14,489 nucleotides of DNA from RGEC01 sp964475595. GTDB taxonomy: Bacteria; Bacteroidota; Bacteroidia; NS11-12g; UBA955. Below are positions 7,025-13,783 of this stretch, one piece after another (the first letter of the stretch is position 1; each line of letters opens with the position of its first letter). The translations under genes were made by a program, and so were the position numbers. The notes below the pieces were generated by a model. That model ran no database searches, was not told where the DNA came from, and saw nothing but the letters and a program-made list of their open reading frames with translations. Location: contig CAYYXG010000034.1 in assembly GCA_964475595.1 (NCBI GenBank), positions 1-14,489 on the forward strand. The letters are read 5' to 3'.

Positions 7025-8752
7025 TTAAAACGTCATATTGTAAATGGCCTGAAACTGGCCGATTGAATAATTGGGAAAGGGTTGCACCATATTACGGAAA
7101 TTCATGCGCTGATACAGCAATGACAGGTATGTTTTCTGCCCAAATCGCATTCTCAGTCCTGCGGCGGCAGCCGCATGCTGCTGGTCAACGGAGTACCCTG
7201 TAAAATCAGTCACCTGGGTGTAAGCATCTCTGGCAGATATCAGGTCGTTCCCTTTGCCCTGAAGCAGGGTGTAACCGGCCAGCACGTCAATATTGCTCAT
7301 AATTTCGGCTTCCATACCTGCCCCCATTTGCAGGGAATTGAGTTTGATTACTTCATAATCCCTGTCGCTGTTCCGGAGGGTTTGTTGCTCACAGGCAGAA
7401 AGCTGCAGCTTCCACTGTTTCTTGAAACCGAGCATTTTACCTATATTCCAGTTCACATTTGCCTGGGTCATCCTGAATTTTTTCAGTTCGGCGGTTCCCT
7501 GACCAAGAATTTCAGACAATTGATAATGCTCAAGCTCAGCGGTGACAATGCTTTTTGCATCGCGCCAGCGGGTTTTAGCATACAGGCCCCTTCGGTTAAA
7601 GGTCGCCATCCCATAGGGTAAAACGTTATTGAGCAAGGGATTGTATGCCTGCAATCGGGTACTGATTCCGTTTCTGAATAACGCTGAATTCGTGGCGTAA
7701 TCCAGTAGATTCAGAGGTCTGTCGGTTTGCAGTTGCGTGTAGCGATTATAAAATAGCGGTTGTGCACCCACATCCAGTCGTTTTGACTGCGCCGCCGCAC
7801 TTCTGAAGTCCGGTCCCACATTGAGGTAACCCCCTTCCACAGACCATCGCTTGTCTTTGTCGCCCACGCGAAGAAATGCGTGTACAAAATAATCCTGCAA
7901 GTGCGGAGAGGCAGTATCCTGCAGCCAACGGTAAGAAGAATTGCCGGCTTCTCCGCCCAGGGTCAAAACCTGCTTTTTAAGTGATTGATTAAATTCCCAG
8001 GATGCCGTATTGACGGTGTTTTCGAAGCGAATATTGCTGAGCGCCGTTTCCTTCACATCAAAAATCCGGCTGTGGTTATAGGCGACGGTAAAATTTTTCT
8101 GAAACACCCAGTTTGCGGTGCTACCGAAATGCAATCTTTCCGGCAGGTTGCCAAAATTGGTGGCATTCAGTCGGTTAAGGTAAGAATGAAAATTCCATTC
8201 GGATTGCAGTTTCCCCGATTCCAGACCGAAATTCATGGCCGCGCCCTGCTGTCGCCAGGTGTTTGGAACATAAAAGGACTCATAATTTACAATATCTCTC
8301 TGCAAGCCAAATACAGCGGGCAGCTGAATGCGGTTGTCCTCATCGTGGTTCCAGAAAGTAAACGGGGTCTGCTTTAGGTTGATGTCGCCCAGCTGATAAC
8401 GAACCCGATCGGCAATGATACCCTTTAGCCACAATTGCCTCACATCAAAGGTTACCCCGGCACCCCAGAAACCGCCAAACCGATTATTAATGCGAATCAT
8501 ACCCATAATCTCAGTGTTCGTGTTTGGCCTGATGTTAAAACCCAGGTCCATTAAGGCATAACCACCGGCATTTTTCCTGGCGGTTACCTCATCCGGCACA
8601 CTATCTTTTACGGATATTTCAGCATTGGATAACAAAGAGCGCGCACCACCGGTTACTGAAAACTTGGGTGTATTTTGAGCGTATATGAGGCCGGGTAAGC
8701 CGAACCATAACCATATTGTATTTCTTACAATATTTATCATCTTGCTAGTCAT
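7025..8752 (-). CDS. Outer-membrane beta-barrel protein, second of a paralogous pair
   Basis: 575 residues from ATG 8752. A TTG one codon earlier keeps the frame open, but the ATG forms a tight TGATG junction with the preceding gene; an ATG at 8740 is also possible. The signal peptide ends near 'WLWFGLPGLIYAQ'. The rest is alternating polar/aromatic beta strands ending in '...QAIYNMTF', with the terminal Phe typical of barrels inserted by BamA. Residues 71-79 (LGFNIRPNT), 'GDIN' 122-125 and 'TPFTFW' 129-134 line up with LGGSVAPNT, GGIN and TPFTFY in the upstream barrel, so the two are paralogues. No TonB box, plug domain or SusC feature is apparent. I infer a porin-like channel or surface platform for oligosaccharides. 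The start of its coding region contains a perfect regulon operator. Function is not recognised from a named family. Confidence 0.65.
   Translation of the reverse strand: MTSKMINIVRNTIWLWFGLPGLIYAQNTPKFSVTGGARSLLSNAEISVKDSVPDEVTARKNAGGYALMDLGFNIRPNTNTEIMGMIRINNRFGGFWGAGVTFDVRQLWLKGIIADRVRYQLGDINLKQTPFTFWNHDEDNRIQLPAVFGLQRDIVNYESFYVPNTWRQQGAAMNFGLESGKLQSEWNFHSYLNRLNATNFGNLPERLHFGSTANWVFQKNFTVAYNHSRIFDVKETALSNIRFENTVNTASWEFNQSLKKQVLTLGGEAGNSSYRWLQDTASPHLQDYFVHAFLRVGDKDKRWSVEGGYLNVGPDFRSAAAQSKRLDVGAQPLFYNRYTQLQTDRPLNLLDYATNSALFRNGISTRLQAYNPLLNNVLPYGMATFNRRGLYAKTRWRDAKSIVTAELEHYQLSEILGQGTAELKKFRMTQANVNWNIGKMLGFKKQWKLQLSACEQQTLRNSDRDYEVIKLNSLQMGAGMEAEIMSNIDVLAGYTLLQGKGNDLISARDAYTQVTDFTGYSVDQQHAAAAAGLRMRFGQKTYLSLLYQRMNFRNMVQPFPNYSIGQFQAIYNMTF
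8713..8733. promoter_or_regulatory. Intragenic operator in the 5' end of the second beta-barrel gene
   Basis: A perfect inverted repeat with 8-bp arms ATATTGTA and TACAATAT and a 5-nt spacer (TTTCT), at nt 20-40 of the frame counted from 8752. Its core is identical to the sites on the regulator promoter and in the GH3 gene. The codons read INIVRNTIW, the signal-peptide region. No -7 box is evident next to it. Confidence 0.58.
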
Positions 8753-10605
8753 CAAAAGAATATTTTAAGTTCAACGGTGGTTTCCCAACCTTTATAACGG
8801 TCTTTGCTAAAACTGCGGTCCCTGTATTGCATTTTACGCTGTCGTATGTACAAACCGGCACCTTTACTCATTTCTATATCGAATCCGGTGGCAATGGCAT
8901 ACCCTTCCTGGTTTTTGGGCCTTCGGCTAATGGCATCGGTTCGGGTATCGTAATTGGCCACCACACGCTCAGCCCCGGCATAGTTGCACCATACCAGGTT
9001 TTGAGACAACCTCAGGTATGCCTCCAGCTGGTGATAGTAGGTGCGTAGGTAGGCCTTTTCAGTAAGTACAGTAAAGGCCGACGGAAATTGCTGCACCGAG
9101 GCATACGTTCCCAGGTAATTTACGAATAGCTCTTTGCCCAAAAAGCGCATTTTGTATTTCATCTGCAATTCTGCCGTATTAAAATACTTATCATTGAGCG
9201 GTTTATTTTGGGCATCCACATCCAGTAAATCTATCGATTCAAAAACGCCACGATACACCTTGGTCAGGTTGGCATAAGGTCCCACTCCGGCAGGAAAAGA
9301 CCAACGCCAGAACCTGGACACAGCCAGATTATTGACGGGATGGGCATAGGTAATCTGGGTAGCAATGCGCTCCAGCTCTTTTGCCACCGTATAACCGGCA
9401 TTAATTTTCAACCTGCCCAACGATTTTTCGGTGTTCAGCTCCACCCCCGTTCGGTTGTTGGTAAGCTGCCCCACCGGAACCATGGAACTGGAAAAGGGCG
9501 CCAGCACCAGCTGTGCCTCACTTCCGGCCCCTGTATTGTTTCCTTCCAGAATGGATGAATTCCAAAAAACACTGCTGTTATTAATGACTTTCGGACTAAT
9601 TCTGAAATAGTGTATCTGTAAGGGTAGCCGCAAGACCTTTTCAGGAATATCCAGTTTCAGTGAAATGGCTTCACCCCAGCCCTTATTGTATGTTTTACTA
9701 TAATACTTTCCCATGCCGGTTTCACCATATACTTTCCATCCGTTTTTCTTCCAGGTAAACTCCATGGTATGAATGGCAAAGCCCATGCGGCTGCTAAGCA
9801 GGGAATCGGACCAGGTCTGGTTATTAAAAGTATTGATGCTGATATACCGGTCATCGCTGCCTTTTCTCAGTTTACCTCCAACGCTTTGATTGGGCAGTGG
9901 CGCCATTCCGCCATTTAGCTGTGTTTTCCCGAACATCATGGTGCCGGAAAAGCCATTTGGCAAGTTACTGGCTTCCAAAATAAGGCCCTGAAATGCCTGT
10001 CTGCCCCAGCGTGTATCCTGGTTCATGGCACCGGTCTGATAAAAGGTCTGATATCGGTCCATCGCATTTCTGGTCATGGGATCCCAGGGATTGCGCTCAA
10101 AAACCGTGAAGCGGTTAAAACCGGGATTGGAGTAAAAGGTAAATGGGGTTAACGAATACCAATTGATACCTCCGGTCTGAACCTGCAAGGTTCCGTGTTC
10201 AAAGTCGTGGGTACCCGTAAGACTCACCCCCAGGTTCAGGCCTTTCACGTTTTCGGCCATTCCCCCACCCATCATAGGACTCCACAGGTAAAAATCGGTG
10301 TAAAAACGGGTATTAGGCGCCACACTGCCACCCAGGTTCAGCAATAATTGCGGAATCTGGCTATCATCGCCCACAAAAATATTGAAAGGCGTTTTCATCT
10401 GATCGGTGTACCCTTCCTGCAGATGACGCACATTCGTGATAAATCGGTAATAACCGGATACCTGAAAACGCTGCAAGCTGGTAGCCGGTGATTTTGGGAA
10501 AATACCCGGCGTATTGGCCAGTTTGACGGTATCCTGGGAAAATCCCTTGCCAACCATGGTCAACAATGGCAGTAAAACGGATATTTTAAGCGGGTTTACC
10601 CTCAT
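8752..10605 (-). CDS. Outer-membrane beta-barrel protein, first of a paralogous pair
   Basis: 617 residues with a signal peptide of about 24 residues (ending VGKGFSQ). The sequence is dominated by amphipathic beta strands with girdle Trp/Tyr/Phe and ends '...GWETTVELKIFF', an aromatic C-terminal barrel signature. Residues 91-99 (LGGSVAPNT), 145-148 (GGIN) and 153-158 (TPFTFY) match the next gene's barrel at equivalent spacing (62 versus about 59 residues from the first motif to TPFTF). It overlaps the glycosidase upstream by ATGA and the second barrel downstream by TGATG, so the pair is likely made in fixed ratio. It is not a SusC/TonB-dependent receptor as far as I can see. In this operon it is the best candidate for the outer-membrane glycan entry route. 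A surface scaffold is an alternative. Confidence 0.65.
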   Translation of the reverse strand: MRVNPLKISVLLPLLTMVGKGFSQDTVKLANTPGIFPKSPATSLQRFQVSGYYRFITNVRHLQEGYTDQMKTPFNIFVGDDSQIPQLLLNLGGSVAPNTRFYTDFYLWSPMMGGGMAENVKGLNLGVSLTGTHDFEHGTLQVQTGGINWYSLTPFTFYSNPGFNRFTVFERNPWDPMTRNAMDRYQTFYQTGAMNQDTRWGRQAFQGLILEASNLPNGFSGTMMFGKTQLNGGMAPLPNQSVGGKLRKGSDDRYISINTFNNQTWSDSLLSSRMGFAIHTMEFTWKKNGWKVYGETGMGKYYSKTYNKGWGEAISLKLDIPEKVLRLPLQIHYFRISPKVINNSSVFWNSSILEGNNTGAGSEAQLVLAPFSSSMVPVGQLTNNRTGVELNTEKSLGRLKINAGYTVAKELERIATQITYAHPVNNLAVSRFWRWSFPAGVGPYANLTKVYRGVFESIDLLDVDAQNKPLNDKYFNTAELQMKYKMRFLGKELFVNYLGTYASVQQFPSAFTVLTEKAYLRTYYHQLEAYLRLSQNLVWCNYAGAERVVANYDTRTDAISRRPKNQEGYAIATGFDIEMSKGAGLYIRQRKMQYRDRSFSKDRYKGWETTVELKIFF

Positions 10606-11984
10606 TGTTCGCTAAATGATTCCATGTTGTACTTCTTGAATTTTATAGCACCTTTTCGGCCGTCATCCACCTTAGCGTTTACCCAGAAAGGGATATTGGC
10701 ATAGGCCACTTTGTTCCCATAGTAGATAAATACAAAAAGTCTGTAAGCTCCTTCTCTGGCAGGTGCTTTGAACTGCAGTTCAAAATCCTTGGCCTTTTTG
10801 ATAAACCCGGTAATTTCAGTTGCCTCATTTTCCATGTCACCGCCTGCTTTTTTATCGTCACTCTCAGCCAACATTTTCCATGCTATGCGGTAATTATTCG
10901 GATTATTACTTTCCTGTTCTGTGGCCCTGAGGAGCCCGGTATTTACCCTTGCGGTGTTCAGCGATCCCGACAAAATTCTGATGCTGTCTGATGCAGCTCC
11001 AAGAATTCTTTTGGCATCGGCTCCTGAATATAAAAGCAGGCTGCGTAAGGTCGGCGTTGGCATTGGAGGTCTTTTTTGGTTCCACAGAGCGTACAGCATA
11101 TCTACTGCCTCTGTTTGCCTGTTATCTTTGGTAAACAATCCATACCACGTGAGCGTATACTCTTGCTTCTGTCCCCACAAAAACACGTAGGAACCAATAC
11201 AATTATGGCTATCAGCCCTAATATACTTCACGTATCGCTCCCAGTAAGAATCTGCCTTTTCGCGACTGCTCTGTTCTATCGCGGCCTTCCAGGGCGTTGT
11301 GGGCGATTCCCAGTGTCCATTGGGCCCCCATTCGGTTATCATGTAAGGTCCTTCCCAGCCGTACCTTTTAATATTTTTGGGCACCCCGGCAATGTCGCCA
11401 TAGGTATTTACCCCGTAGATATCGATATCGGGGGCTTTTTCTTTGATGTGTTGTACTTCAAGAGAATCTAATCCCGCCGTAACGGTGCAGGTGGGATGAT
11501 TGGGGTCCGTCTCATGGATATATTTGGCAATGGCCTGTATGCTGTGCCATACTTTGGTGTTCTGATAAAATAAATCCACCTCGTTACCAATGCCCCACAT
11601 CAACAGGGCCGGATGGTTTTTAAACTGATCTACAACGCTTTTGAAGTGCCTGATTTGTTTCTGCACAGCCAGGTTATTATCATAATCAAAGCCGTGACGT
11701 TCATGTTGCACCCACATGCCGAGCATTACCATCAATCCCTTGCTGTGCGCCTCATCCAATATCTTTTGGGCATCATCAATCCCCCAGGTTCTGATGGTGT
11801 TCCCGCCACATTCCACCAGCAAATCCAGCTGCACGGTGCCGCCGGCACCTTTGATATAGTATGGTACCCCATTTTTCATCAAACGCCACTGATCGCCCTG
11901 CTTCACAACCGAAACCTTGGCAGGTTGCGCATGCAAAACAGCCGCAAAAGCGAATACACCTAATATCAGCAGCGGAAAACGCAC
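10602..11984 (-). CDS. Exported clan GH-A glycoside hydrolase (GH158- or GH2-TIM-like)
   Basis: 460 residues from a GTG start that overlaps the regulator's stop by one base (TAGTG). A strong AAGGAGG lies 9 nt upstream and the signal peptide (MRFPLLILGVFAFAAVLHAQ) begins at this codon, which fixes the start. Residues about 25-300 form a (beta/alpha)8 barrel with clan GH-A residues: 'WGIGNEVD' (acid/base Glu135) and 'YMITEWGPNGHWE' (nucleophile Glu218), plus 'GGNTIRTWG' and 'YGVNTYGD'. Residues about 330-460 are a beta-rich C-terminal domain. Clan GH-A retaining enzymes include GH2, GH5 and the beta-1,3-glucanase family GH158. The compact barrel-plus-Ig-like-domain build and the GH16 and GH3 partners make GH158-like activity attractive, but sequence reading cannot separate these. 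I infer an export-localised endo- or exo-glycosidase acting on the same beta-glucan. Confidence 0.75.
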   Translation of the reverse strand: MRFPLLILGVFAFAAVLHAQPAKVSVVKQGDQWRLMKNGVPYYIKGAGGTVQLDLLVECGGNTIRTWGIDDAQKILDEAHSKGLMVMLGMWVQHERHGFDYDNNLAVQKQIRHFKSVVDQFKNHPALLMWGIGNEVDLFYQNTKVWHSIQAIAKYIHETDPNHPTCTVTAGLDSLEVQHIKEKAPDIDIYGVNTYGDIAGVPKNIKRYGWEGPYMITEWGPNGHWESPTTPWKAAIEQSSREKADSYWERYVKYIRADSHNCIGSYVFLWGQKQEYTLTWYGLFTKDNRQTEAVDMLYALWNQKRPPMPTPTLRSLLLYSGADAKRILGAASDSIRILSGSLNTARVNTGLLRATEQESNNPNNYRIAWKMLAESDDKKAGGDMENEATEITGFIKKAKDFELQFKAPAREGAYRLFVFIYYGNKVAYANIPFWVNAKVDDGRKGAIKFKKYNMESFSEQ

Positions 11985-12679
11985 TACAGCATACCTCCTT
12001 CAAATCCCAGTTGCTTGGCTTTGGCTGCATTGTATCGATACAGTTTTGCCGGGCGGTGGGTTACGTTCTTCTGAAGTCGGCCGGTTTCTTCAATGATTCC
12101 GGTAGAAAGGATTTTCTTGCGAAAATTCCTCACATCAAACTCTTCCTCGAGGATGGACTCATGGATAAATTGCACCTCGGTGAGGGTGAAATATTTCGGC
12201 AGCAGCTCAAACACGAGGGGCTGTGTGCGGATGCGGTTCTTCAGCAAGCGGCGCGCATATTCCAGAATTTCCCGGTGATCAAAAGGGAGCTTGGGAATCT
12301 CAGACACTTTAAACCAGGCCACGTCCTTGGCCCAGGACGATGCATGGGGCTGATAATTTTCAACCTTGATCAAAGCAAAGTAGGCGATGGTGAAAACTCG
12401 ACCAAACGGATGCCTGTCAACACTGCCAAACGTTTGTATTTGCTCCATATACACCTGATCCAACCCGGTAAGCTGTTTTAGCACCTTCTCCGCCGAATAT
12501 TCCAGGTCCATTTCAGGAGAAATCAAGTCCCCGGGTAAAGCCCATGAACCGGTAAAGGGTTCAGATCCGCGCGAAATGAGCAACACCTTGAGTCCATCGG
12601 CATCAAAACCGAACACTACGTTGTCCACAGATACGGCAACCTGGAAATACTGTTTGAGAATTTTCTTGAGATTTTTCAT
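11984..12679 (-). CDS. Nudix-fold transcriptional regulator with winged-helix DNA-binding tail (NrtR/AraR-like)
   Basis: 231 residues from ATG 12679. An upstream in-frame ATG at 12712 lies inside the operator and ahead of the -7 box, so it is rejected. Residues about 10-140 are a Nudix fold ('VVFGFDADGLKVLLISRGSEPFTGSWALPGD'). The Nudix box GX5EX7REUXEEXGU is degraded: from Gly50 it reads GDLISPEMDLEYSAEKVLKQLTG, keeping Gly50 and Glu56 but replacing the RE and EE catalytic positions with EK and KQ. Hydrolysis is therefore unlikely and ligand sensing probable. Residues about 155-231 ('LLPKYFTLTEVQFIHESIL ... FDVRNFRKKIL ... RPAKLYRY') match the NrtR-type winged helix. In Bacteroides the Nudix-family AraR controls arabinose genes, so a sugar or sugar phosphate ligand is plausible. 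It is first in the operon and has a palindrome over its own promoter, pointing to autoregulation, most likely as a repressor. Confidence 0.87.
   Translation of the reverse strand: MKNLKKILKQYFQVAVSVDNVVFGFDADGLKVLLISRGSEPFTGSWALPGDLISPEMDLEYSAEKVLKQLTGLDQVYMEQIQTFGSVDRHPFGRVFTIAYFALIKVENYQPHASSWAKDVAWFKVSEIPKLPFDHREILEYARRLLKNRIRTQPLVFELLPKYFTLTEVQFIHESILEEEFDVRNFRKKILSTGIIEETGRLQKNVTHRPAKLYRYNAAKAKQLGFEGGML
11994..12000 (-). promoter_or_regulatory. Strong Shine-Dalgarno for the GTG-started glycosidase
   Basis: AAGGAGG on the minus strand lies 9 nt before the GTG at 11984, inside the last codons of the regulator gene. Canonical Shine-Dalgarno sequences are uncommon in Bacteroidota, so its presence beside a weak start codon and a one-base stop/start overlap supports this start and suggests efficient independent initiation. 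Confidence 0.6.
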
Positions 12680-12689
12680 CGGTCTGAAG

Positions 12690-12697
12690 CAAATATA
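12690..12697 (-). promoter_or_regulatory. -7 promoter box of the eight-gene operon
   Basis: On the minus strand it reads TATATTTG, an exact TAnnTTTG. It lies 10 nt before the regulator's ATG at 12679, implying a very short leader of a few nt. The operator at 12696-12714 begins within this box and covers the -10 to -30 region. No clear -33 TTTG is seen. Confidence 0.55.
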
Positions 12698-12714
12698 TTG
12701 TAAAAAATACAATA
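12696..12714. promoter_or_regulatory. Autoregulatory operator of the Nudix-type regulator
   Basis: A perfect inverted repeat with 7-bp arms TATTGTA and TACAATA and a spacer of five A residues. It overlaps the -7 box of the regulator and operon promoter, so a bound dimer would block RNA polymerase. It shares its exact 12 arm bases with the sites at 5273 and 8713. The intergenic region here is 202 nt to the divergent DUF1573 gene. Confidence 0.72.
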
Positions 12715-12881
12715 ATTACCATTTTCAGTCACAATAGGCCTTACCGCTGTTTCTGTGGAAGTTTTTTTGATAGATTTTTACAGCGCGTTATCCTTGTTAC
12801 CAAACCAGATGTTGAGCCCTGAATAGTTCGCCTAAATTTTTTGGTACAGTTGTTGATATCATCTTGGTAAATTACAAAACC

Positions 12882-13295
12882 ATGAAAAAAATATTTACGC
12901 TCGGATTCGCTGCCATGGCCGCCACTGCCATGCTGGTAGCTGGTATTAAGCAAAACGACACCATCAAGTGGAACAAAACCACCCATGACTTTGGCACGGT
13001 TAAAATGGGGCCTCCTGCAGACGTGACTTTCACTTTCACCAACAATGGCAAGGCACCTGTGGTTATTACTGCCGCTCAGCCCAGCTGTGGATGCACCACC
13101 CCTACCTACACCAAAACGCCCGTTATGCCCGGCAAAACCGGCGAGGTGAAGGCCAGCTATGGTACTGAAGGTCGTCCAGGTTTCTTCCAGAAGTCTGTGA
13201 AAGTTACTTTCGACAATGGCGGTTCTACCGACCTCACCATCACCGGAACTGTTTCTACAGAAAGCCCCGCCGGAAATGGCACCCAGTTGAAATAA
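12882..13295 (+). CDS. Exported DUF1573 domain protein, copy 1
   Basis: 137 residues. ATG 12882 is preferred over an in-frame TTG at 12864 because the signal peptide (MKKIFTLGFAAMAATAMLVAG) begins there. The mature protein is one DUF1573 unit: 'IKWNKTTHDFGTVKMGPPADVTFTFTNNGKAPVVITAAQPSCGCTTPTYTKTPVMPGKTGEV'. The THDFG opening, SCGCT motif and PGKTGEV strand are diagnostic. DUF1573 has an Ig-like fold related to ASH/MSP domains; its molecular role is not established, and the two cysteines may be redox-active or bind metal. A T-rich tract ending TTG (12837-12843) followed by 'TATCATCTTGG' may be an imperfect promoter. It is divergent from the operon and probably co-transcribed with copy 2, 21 nt downstream. 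Confidence 0.88.
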   Translation: MKKIFTLGFAAMAATAMLVAGIKQNDTIKWNKTTHDFGTVKMGPPADVTFTFTNNGKAPVVITAAQPSCGCTTPTYTKTPVMPGKTGEVKASYGTEGRPGFFQKSVKVTFDNGGSTDLTITGTVSTESPAGNGTQLK

Positions 13296-13316
13296 TTCAT
13301 ACAGTATAGAAGCGTT

Positions 13317-13745
13317 ATGAAAAAGTTCCTTTTCTCCCTCTTGTTCGCAGCCGCTATCAGCAGCGCAGTTGCCCAGGATCAACCCGCGGCAACCCCTGCC
13401 AGCAATGCCAAGGTAAAGTTTGAAAACATCACCCACAATTTTGGCAACGTAATTGAAGGTCAGATTGCCCGTTATGATTTCAAATTCACCAACACAGGCA
13501 CCGATCCCCTTGTATTAAGCAATGTGCAGGCCAGCTGTGGTTGCACCTCACCCAAGTGGCCCCGCGAGCCCATCGCACCGGGCGCTTCGGCTGTGGTAAC
13601 CGCAGAGTATAACAGTTCAGGCCGCCCCGGTAACTTCACCAAAAACATTTTTGTGTACAGCAACGGTGGCGATGTAACCCTTACCATTACCGGTATTGTG
13701 GTGAAAGAACCCGAAAAGCCCAAATCGGTTATTATCGGAAACTAA
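13317..13745 (+). CDS. Exported DUF1573 domain protein, copy 2
   Basis: 142 residues. The signal peptide (MKKFLFSLLFAAAISSAVAQ) is followed by a short Ala/Pro-rich linker and one DUF1573 unit: 'KFENITHNFGNVIEGQIARYDFKFTNTGTDPLVLSNVQASCGCTSPKWPREPIAPGASAVVTAEYNSSGRPGNFTKNIFVYSNGG'. It shares ThDFG/THNFG, SCGCT, a Pro-Gly turn and GRPG with copy 1, so the two are clear paralogues from tandem duplication. It ends 'VVKEPEKPKSVIIGN', a short polar tail that copy 1 lacks. No linked enzyme indicates a substrate. A strong terminator follows within 10 nt, so copies 1 and 2 form a two-gene unit. Confidence 0.9.
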   Translation: MKKFLFSLLFAAAISSAVAQDQPAATPASNAKVKFENITHNFGNVIEGQIARYDFKFTNTGTDPLVLSNVQASCGCTSPKWPREPIAPGASAVVTAEYNSSGRPGNFTKNIFVYSNGGDVTLTITGIVVKEPEKPKSVIIGN

Positions 13746-13751
13746 TATATG

Positions 13752-13775
13752 AAGGCCGGTTTATCCGGCCTTTTT
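13752..13775 (+). terminator. Intrinsic terminator after DUF1573 copy 2
   Basis: AAGGCCGG and CCGGCCTT pair around a short TTTAT-type loop and run into a T-tract (TTTTT). It lies 6 nt after the copy 2 stop and 8 nt before the copy 3 ATG. Copy 3 would therefore need read-through or its own start signal, and no separate promoter fits in the gap. Confidence 0.85.
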
Positions 13776-13783
13776 CTTATGCC

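Noticed and set aside
6811..7621. Plus-strand frames opposite the lipoprotein and second barrel
   Set aside because: They have no signal peptide or domain, and the opposite strand has continuous, overlapping operon genes.
12031..12042. Perfect palindrome TGTATCGATACA near the end of the regulator gene
   Set aside because: Spacing differs from the regulon motif (N4 rather than N5) and it encodes the conserved LYRYN segment, so chance is likely.
11861..12481. 206-codon plus-strand frame across the regulator and glycosidase genes
   Set aside because: It is antisense to conserved Nudix, winged-helix and signal-peptide sequence, with no recognisable domain.
12680..12712. Upstream ATG at 12712 for the Nudix regulator
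   Set aside because: It lies within the operator and upstream of the -7 box, so it would not be in the transcript; family-like sequence begins after 12679.
12741..13436. Long open frame antisense to DUF1573 copies 1 and 2
   Set aside because: It is the shadow of two well-supported DUF1573 genes; the protein is Gly/Ser-rich without family features.
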